In this document: positions 1 through 6,754 of the stretch, one piece after another
How the letters are laid out: the number at the start of each line of letters is the position of its first letter
Position numbering within the stretch: the stretch's first letter is position 1
Origin: CAJQQY01 sp964352225
Lineage (GTDB): Bacteria; Bacteroidota; Bacteroidia; Chitinophagales; Saprospiraceae
Reading direction: 5' to 3'
DNA: 12,238 nucleotides
Assembly: GCA_964352225.1 (NCBI GenBank)
Contig: CAYGRM010000197.1
Span: 1-12,238 of the forward strand
Notes under the pieces: model-generated
Database searches by the model: none
What the model was told of the DNA's origin: nothing
The model's input: the letters and a program-made list of their open reading frames with translations, nothing else
Translations under genes and position numbers: made by a program

Positions 1-30
1 GAAGTACCCTTTGGGCAATAACCTAATAAT

Positions 31-46
31 CAATAACTCAATAACT
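31..46. repeat. short CAATAACT tandem repeat
   Basis: CAATAACT occurs twice head to tail (31-38 and 39-46), and a third CAATAAC lies at 16-22. The repeat sits in AT-rich sequence before the first supportable gene. It is too short and simple to assign a role and may be chance in this base composition. Confidence 0.3.
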
Positions 47-157
47 TTTTATAAATGACTAAATGAATATTAGAACCAATTTCTTTTTTGTGGAAAAAAA
101 ATAAAGCAACTCATTGTAATTTGCTGACTTGAATTAGCTTTTTTGGAAAACCTTTCA

Positions 158-165
158 TAGATTTG
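158..165 (+). promoter_or_regulatory. Bacteroidota -7 promoter box for the small membrane protein gene
   Basis: TAGATTTG matches the Bacteroidota -7 consensus TAnnTTTG exactly and ends 21 bases before the ATG at 187, which gives a short leader. A -33 TTG at the usual distance is not clear. The nearest is at 129-131, about 26 bases upstream. Confidence 0.5.
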
Positions 166-186
166 CGGCAACAAAATTAATTTATT

Positions 187-345
187 ATGAATCAAGAAGA
201 AACATCTTCATCAAAAACAGATTGGCTTTTATTTTTAATCTCAACAGTTGTGATGATTGCAATGTTGATATGGGTAAATGAGTGGTTTTGGTTAGCATTA
301 CCTTTCTCATTGACATACTTAGTGAAAGCTTTAAAAATGATGTAA
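187..345 (+). CDS. small hypothetical membrane protein, 52 aa
   Basis: This ORF runs from ATG at 187 to TAA at 343-345. I do not recognise the protein. It has a short polar, Ser/Glu-rich N-terminus (MNQEETSSSK), then a hydrophobic, tryptophan-rich stretch at about residues 13-30. A WVNEWFW segment follows, then a second hydrophobic stretch at about 35-47, and a basic tail ending KALKMM. The pattern suggests two closely spaced membrane segments or one long hairpin in the inner membrane. Support for a real gene comes from its surroundings: an exact -7 box lies 21 bases upstream and a 12-bp hairpin terminator begins 45 bases after the stop. The antisense frame over the same DNA has no such signals. 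No function can be assigned, and the gene stands alone. Confidence 0.6.
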   Translation: MNQEETSSSKTDWLLFLISTVVMIAMLIWVNEWFWLALPFSLTYLVKALKMM

Positions 346-390
346 TTCAGTAGAATTTCATTTTTATTTATATAGTAATATAAAAAAAAG

Positions 391-424
391 ATAGTCGTGC
401 TAAATTCTAGCACGACTATTTTAA
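391..424. terminator. bidirectional intrinsic terminator
   Basis: A perfect 12-bp stem, ATAGTCGTGCTA (391-402) with TAGCACGACTAT (408-419), encloses a 5-base loop. It is followed by TTTT on the + strand and preceded by eight A residues (382-389), which form the U-tract when read leftward. It ends the small membrane protein transcript and can also stop leftward read-through from the M28 peptidase gene. Confidence 0.85.
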
Positions 425-441
425 TTTAGGGTAATACAGGT

Positions 442-544
442 ATTTATTCCGTTCTCAATTTTTAATATAATAAAAGAAATCATTCAAAACTAGTCAGCGC
501 TTGTTTTGAACATTTTTAAATAAGATTAAGAATGAGGAATAAAT
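442..544. other. nested imperfect inverted repeat, possible structured RNA or remnant element
   Basis: This is non-coding sequence between two terminator-like hairpins. The outer arms are ATTTATTCC (442-450) and GGAATAAAT (536-544). Inside them 455-457 pairs with 533-535, and TTTTTAAT (459-466) pairs with ATTAAGAA (525-532). Inside those, TTCAAAAC (483-490) pairs with GTTTTGAA (503-510) around a 12-base loop containing AGCGCT. One position of the middle helix (461 with 530) is a G-U pair only in + strand RNA, so a rightward transcript folds slightly better. There is no obvious promoter, target-site duplication or ORF. It could be a small RNA, a miniature element remnant, or chance pairing in AT-rich DNA. 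Confidence 0.35.
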
Positions 545-582
545 TTTGGAAAAAAAGTCCATTATAAAAATGAGCTTTTTAG

Positions 583-612
583 TATGTTTTCAGTCTTTAG
601 ACCGAAAACATA
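583..612 (-). terminator. hairpin terminator of the M28 peptidase gene
   Basis: TATGTTTTC (583-591) pairs with GAAAACATA (604-612), and GTC/GAC pair inside around a four-base loop. The single mismatch (592 with 603) becomes a G-U pair in leftward RNA, which fits the direction of the peptidase gene ending 27 bases away. The run of U after the stem is weak, so termination may be partial, with the hairpin at 391-419 as backup. Confidence 0.55.
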
Positions 613-639
613 TTAACAAGTCACCTAATGTGCTTAGAT

Positions 640-1584
640 TTACTGATCTAGTAAATTTAAAATTTCTAGAACCAATAGGGTAGATTGATAATAAAAAGAG
701 GGATCGATATTTTCGAAGGTATCTGTAGATTTGTGATAATCTTTATGATCCTCCACACCTAAATAGATAAAAGGAATTTCTTTTTTATGGAAAGGGCCAT
801 GATCTGAAGAGTTAGTCCAATCATTATATCCTAAGTCTGGTGTATCATGTCCGAATAAAACATTCAGAGGAGATGTTGCATTTATATCTCCTAATTTCTC
901 CTTGAGAATTGGGTAATGATGAGTTCCGCAAATGTATATTTCATTTTTTTCATTCCTGCTGATCATATCTAAATTCACATTCATCAGAATATTTTCAATA
1001 GCGACCGGTGGGAAATCAACGAAATGTTTTGCACCTTCTAAACCTAATTCTTCTGCATCAAAAGCAACAATTATGATGGAATGCTGAGGAGGATTTTTTT
1101 TGAAATAATTTGCTGCTGCTAAAATTGCGGATACTCCAGAGGCATTATCATCAGCACCATTGAATATTTTATCATCCTGCTGTCCAATATGATCATAGTG
1201 AGCTGTCAGGACGATATATTTTTCAGGATATTTTGTGCCAGTTATTTTTCCAATAATATTATTACAATCATAGACCTTCTTCGGCAGTCTTTTATAAAAG
1301 CTAAATGGTTGGAGAAAACCATCATTAAATTTTTCCAAACCTAATTTTTCAAATTTTCCAACAATATATTTACGGGCAACTTCATTTCCTTTTTCTCCGC
1401 TTCTTCTACCTTCTAATTGGTCAGAGGAAAGGTATTTAATATCATTCATTAGTTGGGTTGAGTCAACTTTGTTTTGGGGAATGGAGTTAGCTTTTTGAGT
1501 GACTGAACTAGTTTGACTTTTGCAGGTGAAAATAGAAGAAAGCAGGAATGCAAGTAGAATGAATTTTGGAAAATAATAGTTCAT
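640..1584 (-). CDS. M28 family zinc metallopeptidase, probable lipoprotein
   Basis: This 314-residue protein is a predicted exported di-zinc aminopeptidase or carboxypeptidase of the M28 family, whose exact substrate the sequence does not show. All the metal-site motifs are present: TAHYDH (His129, Asp131), GADDNASG (Asp145/146), DAEELG (Glu178 as catalytic base, Glu179 as ligand), NLDMIS (Asp206) and DYHKSTDT (His284). The N-terminus is a signal peptide (MNYYFPKF, then a hydrophobic core) leading to Cys21 in SIFTCKSQ. This is a relaxed Bacteroidota-style lipobox, so the protein is probably lipid-anchored in the envelope. I chose the start at 1584. A longer in-frame start at 1632 would put 16 residues before the signal peptide, several of them encoded by the perfect hairpin downstream of purB. 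No promoter box lies in the gap, so read-through from purB may contribute to expression. Confidence 0.88.
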   Translation of the reverse strand: MNYYFPKFILLAFLLSSIFTCKSQTSSVTQKANSIPQNKVDSTQLMNDIKYLSSDQLEGRRSGEKGNEVARKYIVGKFEKLGLEKFNDGFLQPFSFYKRLPKKVYDCNNIIGKITGTKYPEKYIVLTAHYDHIGQQDDKIFNGADDNASGVSAILAAANYFKKNPPQHSIIIVAFDAEELGLEGAKHFVDFPPVAIENILMNVNLDMISRNEKNEIYICGTHHYPILKEKLGDINATSPLNVLFGHDTPDLGYNDWTNSSDHGPFHKKEIPFIYLGVEDHKDYHKSTDTFENIDPSFYYQSTLLVLEILNLLDQ

Positions 1585-1609
1585 AATTTTTGTTTTTATG
1601 GCTTTCTGT

Positions 1610-1640
1610 CTTAGGCGATGATAGGAAATCATCGCCTAAG
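1610..1640 (-). terminator. hairpin after purB
   Basis: A perfect 13-bp stem (1610-1622 with 1628-1640; core TTAGGCGATGAT and its complement) has a 5-base loop and begins 8 bases after the purB stop codon. No U-tract follows on the leftward strand. It may therefore act as a weak terminator, an attenuating structure, or a 3'-end stabiliser between purB and the M28 gene. Confidence 0.55.
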
Positions 1641-1647
1641 CTGAGCA

Positions 1648-2979
1648 TTAAATACCTACATAATTTTGAGGAGTGATAACTTTTAATTCTTCTTTTACAA
1701 TTGGTGCAATATCAAGCGTTTCAATGAATTCGTGAATGTCTTGTTTAGTCACACTTACTTTTCCTCTGGTGAGATTCAAAAGCGCTTCGTATGGTTTGTC
1801 AAAACCTTCTCGACGAAGAATATTTTGAATAGCTTCGGCTACGACCATCCAATTTTTTTCAAGGTCTTCGTTCAATTTTGCTTCATTCAACAATAGTTTT
1901 CCAATTCCTTTTTCAATGGAACGGAAAGCAATTATGGTATGTCCCATGGGTACGCCAATATTTCTTAAAACAGTACTATCGGTTAAATCTCTTTGTAATC
2001 TTGAGATAGGAAGTTTGTCAGCAAGATGAGTGAAAATAGCATTGGCAATTCCTAGATTTCCTTCGGCATTTTCAAAATCAATAGGGTTCACTTTGTGAGG
2101 CATTGCTGAAGATCCAATTTCACCTTTGATAGTTTTTTGCTTAAAGTACTCCATAGAAATATAAGTCCAAATGTCTCGACAAAAATCCAAAAGGATCGTA
2201 TTGATTCTTTTTATTCCTTGAAATATAGCAGCTAAGTTATCATAATGATCAATCTGAGTGGTGTACTGTAGCCTTTCTAAACCTAGGTATTCACTTACAA
2301 AATGATTCCCAAATTTTTTCCAATCAATTGAAGCGTAAGCCACATGATGCGCATTGAAATTTCCAGTTGCCCCACCAAATTTGGCAGTAAAAGGAACTTG
2401 CTTCAGTAACTTTAATTGATTGTCTAATCGCTCTACAAATACTTTCATTTCTTTTCCTAAGCGAGTAGGAGAGGCAGGTTGTCCATGTGTTTTTGCTAGC
2501 ATTGGGATACCAGCCCATTCTAAAGCTAATTCATTGATCGAGTTCCTGATTTTTTTAAAAAAAGGTAGATAAACTCGCTCCATAGCATGCATTAATAAAA
2601 GGGGAGTAGCGGTATTATTAATATCCTGAGAGGTCAATCCAAAATGGATGAACTCTTTGAATTCAGCAATGCCAATTTCATCAAATTTCTCCTTCAAAAA
2701 ATATTCAACAGCCTTGACATCATGGTTAGTGGTTTTTTCAATTTTTTTGATGTGCAAAGCATCTTGCAAATTGAAATCTTCAAAAATATCATTTAATTTA
2801 TCCACTTTGTCTAAGTCAAATTTTTCTAACTGAGGCAAAGGATGTTGGCATAGTGCAATGAAATATTGAATCTCCACAAAGACTCGATACTTGATTAATG
2901 CATATTCAGAAAAGTAATCAGAAAGCTCTTTAGTCTTCTCGTGATATCTGCCATCGATTGGCGAAATTGCAGTTAGCAT
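1648..2979 (-). CDS. purB: adenylosuccinate lyase
   Basis: PurB catalyses two fumarate-releasing steps of purine synthesis in the cytoplasm: SAICAR to AICAR, and adenylosuccinate to AMP. The protein has 443 residues, close to the 456 of the E. coli enzyme, and begins with the typical MLTAISPIDGRY. The fumarate lyase/AdSL superfamily regions are all visible: TSQDINNTA at about 116-124, KTHGQPASPT at 163-172 with the conserved His165, and the signature loop GSSAMPHKVNP at 289-299, which carries the catalytic serine (Ser290/291). The helical C-terminal domain is complete. The start at 2979 sits about 38 bases below a good -7 box. The flanking genes are not purine genes, so purB appears to be transcribed from its own promoter, perhaps with partial read-through into the M28 gene. 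Confidence 0.97.
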   Translation of the reverse strand: MLTAISPIDGRYHEKTKELSDYFSEYALIKYRVFVEIQYFIALCQHPLPQLEKFDLDKVDKLNDIFEDFNLQDALHIKKIEKTTNHDVKAVEYFLKEKFDEIGIAEFKEFIHFGLTSQDINNTATPLLLMHAMERVYLPFFKKIRNSINELALEWAGIPMLAKTHGQPASPTRLGKEMKVFVERLDNQLKLLKQVPFTAKFGGATGNFNAHHVAYASIDWKKFGNHFVSEYLGLERLQYTTQIDHYDNLAAIFQGIKRINTILLDFCRDIWTYISMEYFKQKTIKGEIGSSAMPHKVNPIDFENAEGNLGIANAIFTHLADKLPISRLQRDLTDSTVLRNIGVPMGHTIIAFRSIEKGIGKLLLNEAKLNEDLEKNWMVVAEAIQNILRREGFDKPYEALLNLTRGKVSVTKQDIHEFIETLDIAPIVKEELKVITPQNYVGI

Positions 2980-3016
2980 ATTTTTGATTTGAAAATTTGA
3001 AAATGATTTTTCTCTG

Positions 3017-3050
3017 CAAAAATAGAAAAAGCGATGGAAGTTTTAGCAAA
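3017..3050 (-). promoter_or_regulatory. purB promoter (-33/-7)
   Basis: Read leftward, TTTG (3050-3047) is followed after 22 bases by TATTTTTG (3024-3017), an exact match to TAnnTTTG. Transcription would start about 30 bases before the purB ATG. The -33 element lies immediately beyond the stem of the AsmA-gene terminator, so the two signals abut. Confidence 0.6.
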
Positions 3051-3052
3051 AG

Positions 3053-3089
3053 CAAAGCGGTAAGAAAATCTATTTTTCTTACCGCTTTG
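3053..3089 (-). terminator. intrinsic terminator of the AsmA-like gene
   Basis: A perfect 16-bp stem pairs CAAAGCGGTAAGAAAA (3053-3068) with 3074-3089 around a 5-base loop, 20 bases after the stop of the AsmA-like gene. Leftward RNA continues CUUUUGC, a short U-tract. It separates the AsmA gene from the purB promoter. Confidence 0.8.
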
Positions 3090-3108
3090 AACTGAGGAGT
3101 ATTTGAAG

Positions 3109-6100
3109 CTATTTTTTAATATTATCGACAGTCACCTCATCTATTTTCTTTTGATATTCTTTTTGTATTTGAAGCGCTTTTTGATCAGCTTCCTTAATGA
3201 CATTGTCTGCACTTTGATTGGCTTTATCTTCCAATTGTTGTGCTTTTTTATCGGTTTCTTGTTTTAATTTTTTGGCAGCAACCTCGGCAGCTCGTTTTTT
3301 AAGGATATTGGAACCTGCGTTTTCTACAAGAAGATCAGCTTGCTTGTAGCCCTCATCTTTAACTTTTTGGGCAGCTGACTTTCCTTCTGCTCTAAGTTTA
3401 TCAGCACTCTTATCAGCTGCAGTTTTTAATCGGGCAATTTGATCATTGGCTTCTTTTTCGAGTTTGGCTTTTCTTTCTGCAACTGCTTTTTCAAGATCTT
3501 CTTTTTTCTCATTGATAACATCTTTAACCTCTTTTTCAACTTCTTTTTTCACCTCATCTACTTTTTCTGTAATCGCATCTTTAACGGTTTTGCCACCACT
3601 ACCAACTAAACTAAATTGAACTTTTGGATCAGTCATCGAACCAGTCAATTTTATTTTTACATTGACAAATTCTTGTTCTTTTATGTTCAATCCTAATTTG
3701 GAGGCTTGGTCATTAAGCATGCCTAACCCTTTTTTAGCAGCCTGTCCAACGGCATTTTGATTGATTAATTTCATTGGAACCTTTGCATTGATATCATAAT
3801 CTATATCTTGGGTAATTCCATGAGTTCCACCAATCATCATATCAATTCCTTGATACTTTAATGGAAATTCTCTAATCACCACTTTTCCTTCTTTGATTTC
3901 AAACCAGTTTTTGGTTCCTTTCAGATCAATTGAATGGTTAGCTAATTTTTCAATATTTAAGGCTTCTCCAATTTTTCTCAAAGGTTCAAAATCTTGAATA
4001 ACTCCATTAACAGTTTGTAAAAATCCTTCGGCAGTCAGGGTGCTCAAATCAGGCATGAGATCTTTACCCAAAACGCCTTCCAAACTCATTCTAGTAGAAT
4101 AATTTCCTTGAATATATTTTGCAATAGGAGCAAGGGCTTTAACGGTATTTAGTTGATCGAAAGAGGACTTAAAATCAAAACCTTGAACATCATAAGTTAA
4201 TTTATATTTTGGTTTTTCAGGAATCGTCGAGTCATAATATCCGTCTGCTTCAAATTTTCCACCGAGAGTTCTTGCATTCACATTTGACATTTGAACTTTA
4301 CTATCCTTGATGGCTAAATCACCTCTGAAATCTTTGAGATCAAGGTTGGTGTAAGTCAACTTTTTGATATTCGCATCAATGTTAATATTTACGTTGTTGG
4401 GGATGACAATTGGTTCATATTCCTCGGTGTTTTCATCAGCAATTGTTTTTGCTTTTGGTGTTTCAGTTTCTTCCATAAAAGGATTTAAATCGAAGAAATC
4501 TGAGTTCATGGCAAACTCTCCACCAAGTGTTTCATTTTCAAAAATATAATTGAATACGTTGGTTAAGTTTCCTGATCCACTTATATCACTTTCGCCTAGT
4601 TTTGTTTCAAAGTCATTGATAATCAGTTCGTTAGAAGTGAAAATTCCTTTGGCACTTGAATTGTCTAACTGATAAACGTCGTAATCGATTTTGCCAATTT
4701 TTGCATCAACAATAAATTTGAATCTATTGAATATTTCCACCTCTTCTTCAGGCTGGGTAGTGGTTTGGGTTTCTTCCTCCATTTCAGTCATCCACTCATC
4801 AACATTAAAATATTGAGATCTTAAATTTACATCACCAGTTAAGGTTTTGTTAGGTGAAAAATAAGCTAAAATATTATCCAATTGTCCAGAAATTTGAAGA
4901 TCACTTTTTCCTAATTTTCCTGTAAAATTCTTCACTTCAATCTTCTTAGGAGTAAGGTTAGCTTGAGCATCAGAAATGAATACTTTCGGAATTCCTTCAG
5001 CATCATAAACGAGGTTTTTGATCGAAGAACTTCCACTCACATTAGCATCTTCATATTCGCCTTTCTCTAAAGTGGAATAGCGAGTTTGAGCAGTAAAATC
5101 AGCATCAATTATTCCTGATAATTCAGTAACTCCTTCCAATGGAAATGCTTTATAAATAGCTGCCAAATCAATAGTCCCTTTTACCTTGGTATCGATGTTT
5201 GGATCTGAGATTGGAGTGGTCAATTTGAACCTTCCTTCAAAGGGTTTCCCATCCATTGCAAATTTGAAATTAGGAATGTCAATTTTCATTTTATCCAAAT
5301 TGGCACTTGGACTTTCTATATTTAATTTTGCAGTAATATTACTAAATCCAGCAGGTAAATCTGGGTATTGAAAACTTCCTTGGTCTACATCCAATGTAAC
5401 TTTAAATGCAGGAAGACTTTCTTTTTGACCATTATATATTCCTTTCACAGAACCATTAAAAGTCATTTTTCCATCAGCCTTGACATCTGAAAAATCGCTG
5501 GTATAAGCACTAGGAATTAGTGATAATAAATTCTTAAAATCATTTTTGGGTGCATTAAAAGTAAAGTCAATATTGATGTCGTCATTTTCTTGTAATTGGA
5601 CGAAACCATCCGCTAAGAGTTTCATCGCATTGATTTGCAGGTCATTATCTTTTAACGTGTATGTATTGTTAGGGAGATCGATATTGAAATTAGCATCTAG
5701 TTTAGTATTTGCCTTTTTGAGGTAGCGAATGCCACCGCTAGTTGCAGTTAATTGTTCAATATTAGTTTTGGTAGCTAGGTCAAATACATCTTGAGTAAAA
5801 TCTCCACGACCTTGATGGTTGAGATTTTTTAATTCCAAAAACATGTTTCCAGCTTGATCATCATAAGTAAAATGTCCCTCGTTGATGGTGTATTTTTTAA
5901 GTTGTATTAAAAAATCGTAGGTTACAGCTTCATCCGTTGGTTCGCTAGGTTTTACAATATCATAATTAGCTTGCCCATTTTTAAGGATCAAAATATTAAT
6001 GTCTGGTTGGTCAAAAGTGATGGATTGAATTTCGATTGGTCGATCTGATTTAATTACCGACATTAAATCTAAAGTGAAATCAATATTTTCAGCTTTGACT

Positions 6101-6363
6101 AAATTTATTCCGGCAAAATTATCTACACCGATAATACTTAGTTTATCCATTTGAAAACTAAAATTGGGAAAGCTTCGCAAAAGAGATAGATTGACATCTG
6201 CAAAATCCACTTTAGCATTTAAGGTTTTATTGGCTTCTTCCTTTATTTTTACTAAAATTTCATCTTTGAAAAAATAGGGAACAGCAATTGCTACTCCGAT
6301 AATTAAAACTACAAAAACAAGGATTGCAGTAAATATGCGTTTGATAACTTTTGATAATTTCAT
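3109..6363 (-). CDS. AsmA-family envelope protein with C-terminal coiled coil
   Basis: This 1084-residue protein has a short basic cytoplasmic start (MKLSKVIKRI) and one N-terminal membrane helix at about residues 10-29. A very long region to about residue 920 follows, rich in alternating beta strands. It holds recurrent segments of the kind seen in AsmA/TamB-type proteins, such as the NAKVDF-NLSLLRSFPNFSF start and GGKFEADG, and ends in an AsmA C-terminal-like module with SIDLKGTKNWF at about 811-821 and KIKLTGSMTDPKVQF at about 903-917. The family is anchored in the inner membrane, extends into the periplasm, and is linked to outer-membrane assembly and lipid traffic; the exact role here is inferred. 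Acidic linkers (about 526-543 and 631-650) split the middle into blocks. Unusually, residues about 926-1084 are a Lys/Glu/Ala-rich, glycine-poor, heptad-like helix, a probable coiled coil. I see no convincing promoter upstream. A terminator follows directly. Confidence 0.88.
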   Translation of the reverse strand: MKLSKVIKRIFTAILVFVVLIIGVAIAVPYFFKDEILVKIKEEANKTLNAKVDFADVNLSLLRSFPNFSFQMDKLSIIGVDNFAGINLVKAENIDFTLDLMSVIKSDRPIEIQSITFDQPDINILILKNGQANYDIVKPSEPTDEAVTYDFLIQLKKYTINEGHFTYDDQAGNMFLELKNLNHQGRGDFTQDVFDLATKTNIEQLTATSGGIRYLKKANTKLDANFNIDLPNNTYTLKDNDLQINAMKLLADGFVQLQENDDINIDFTFNAPKNDFKNLLSLIPSAYTSDFSDVKADGKMTFNGSVKGIYNGQKESLPAFKVTLDVDQGSFQYPDLPAGFSNITAKLNIESPSANLDKMKIDIPNFKFAMDGKPFEGRFKLTTPISDPNIDTKVKGTIDLAAIYKAFPLEGVTELSGIIDADFTAQTRYSTLEKGEYEDANVSGSSSIKNLVYDAEGIPKVFISDAQANLTPKKIEVKNFTGKLGKSDLQISGQLDNILAYFSPNKTLTGDVNLRSQYFNVDEWMTEMEEETQTTTQPEEEVEIFNRFKFIVDAKIGKIDYDVYQLDNSSAKGIFTSNELIINDFETKLGESDISGSGNLTNVFNYIFENETLGGEFAMNSDFFDLNPFMEETETPKAKTIADENTEEYEPIVIPNNVNINIDANIKKLTYTNLDLKDFRGDLAIKDSKVQMSNVNARTLGGKFEADGYYDSTIPEKPKYKLTYDVQGFDFKSSFDQLNTVKALAPIAKYIQGNYSTRMSLEGVLGKDLMPDLSTLTAEGFLQTVNGVIQDFEPLRKIGEALNIEKLANHSIDLKGTKNWFEIKEGKVVIREFPLKYQGIDMMIGGTHGITQDIDYDINAKVPMKLINQNAVGQAAKKGLGMLNDQASKLGLNIKEQEFVNVKIKLTGSMTDPKVQFSLVGSGGKTVKDAITEKVDEVKKEVEKEVKDVINEKKEDLEKAVAERKAKLEKEANDQIARLKTAADKSADKLRAEGKSAAQKVKDEGYKQADLLVENAGSNILKKRAAEVAAKKLKQETDKKAQQLEDKANQSADNVIKEADQKALQIQKEYQKKIDEVTVDNIKK

Positions 6364-6754
6364 TGTGATTCAATTTTTATTTTTTTGGCACTACTCTCTA
6401 ACTTCGCTAATACGTTTTTTGCTAAATATTGTTTTAAAAAGCCTCTTTGATACATAGTAAAAGTAACTAATATGTCAAATATCATAAGAATTAAGAAAAT
6501 CAATTAATTCTTTTTTGCAAAGATGACTATATTGCGCTAATTGGTTAATAAAGTAGTAGTTTTAATGTTATTTTAACAAAACATACTGGTGAAAAAATCT
6601 TATAATTTTTCCTATTTTAATTGGTGTAAGTTGCATTATTTTCTTGGAAAACTACCTTCAATAAACGTTTTTTTCCTAAAATCATTATTGACCGATCCTT
6701 TCAAAATAATTATAATGTAAACCTTTGATTAACTTTTTTTTAATATAAAATTGA
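6364..6754. other. AT-rich divergent intergenic region
   Basis: No ORF of useful length is present. The region separates the leftward AsmA-like gene from the rightward ribonuclease D gene, so both promoters should lie in it, but neither is a clean consensus. It holds an A/T-only-closing hairpin, AAGAATTAA (6486-6494) with TTAATTCTT (6504-6512), followed by a T-run to 6516. A smaller perfect hairpin, TGTTA/TAACA, lies at 6566-6578. CAAAGATG at 6517-6524 is a 7-of-8 leftward -7 match that could serve the AsmA gene with a leader of about 150 bases. Confidence 0.5.
6720..6727 (+). promoter_or_regulatory. possible -7 box for ribonuclease D
   Basis: AACCTTTG matches TAnnTTTG at all fixed positions but the first and ends 27 bases before the ATG at 6755, a spacing like the other promoters here. 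No clear -33 TTG lies at the right distance, so this is tentative. Confidence 0.3.

Noticed and set aside
1..21. An open frame ending at TAA 19-21 (EVPFGQ), possibly the tail of a gene to the left.
   Set aside because: Six codons are too few to separate from chance, and another frame stays open longer without making sense.
192..413. A 73-residue leftward ORF antisense to the small membrane protein gene.
   Set aside because: It runs through the terminator hairpin, has no promoter or recognisable protein, and lies opposite a better-supported ORF.
570..683. A 37-residue rightward ORF (MSFLVCFQS...) overlapping the end of the M28 gene.
   Set aside because: It includes the terminator stem and the antisense of the M28 C-terminus, with no promoter box or family resemblance.
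2324..2833. Small overlapping ORFs on both strands inside purB.
   Set aside because: The purB frame carries all enzyme motifs across this stretch; the others are out-of-frame shadows.
3109..3588. The possibility that the coiled-coil tail of the AsmA-like protein is a separate gene fused by a sequencing frameshift.
   Set aside because: The frame is continuous, there is no start or promoter signal at the junction, and a terminator follows the tail directly.
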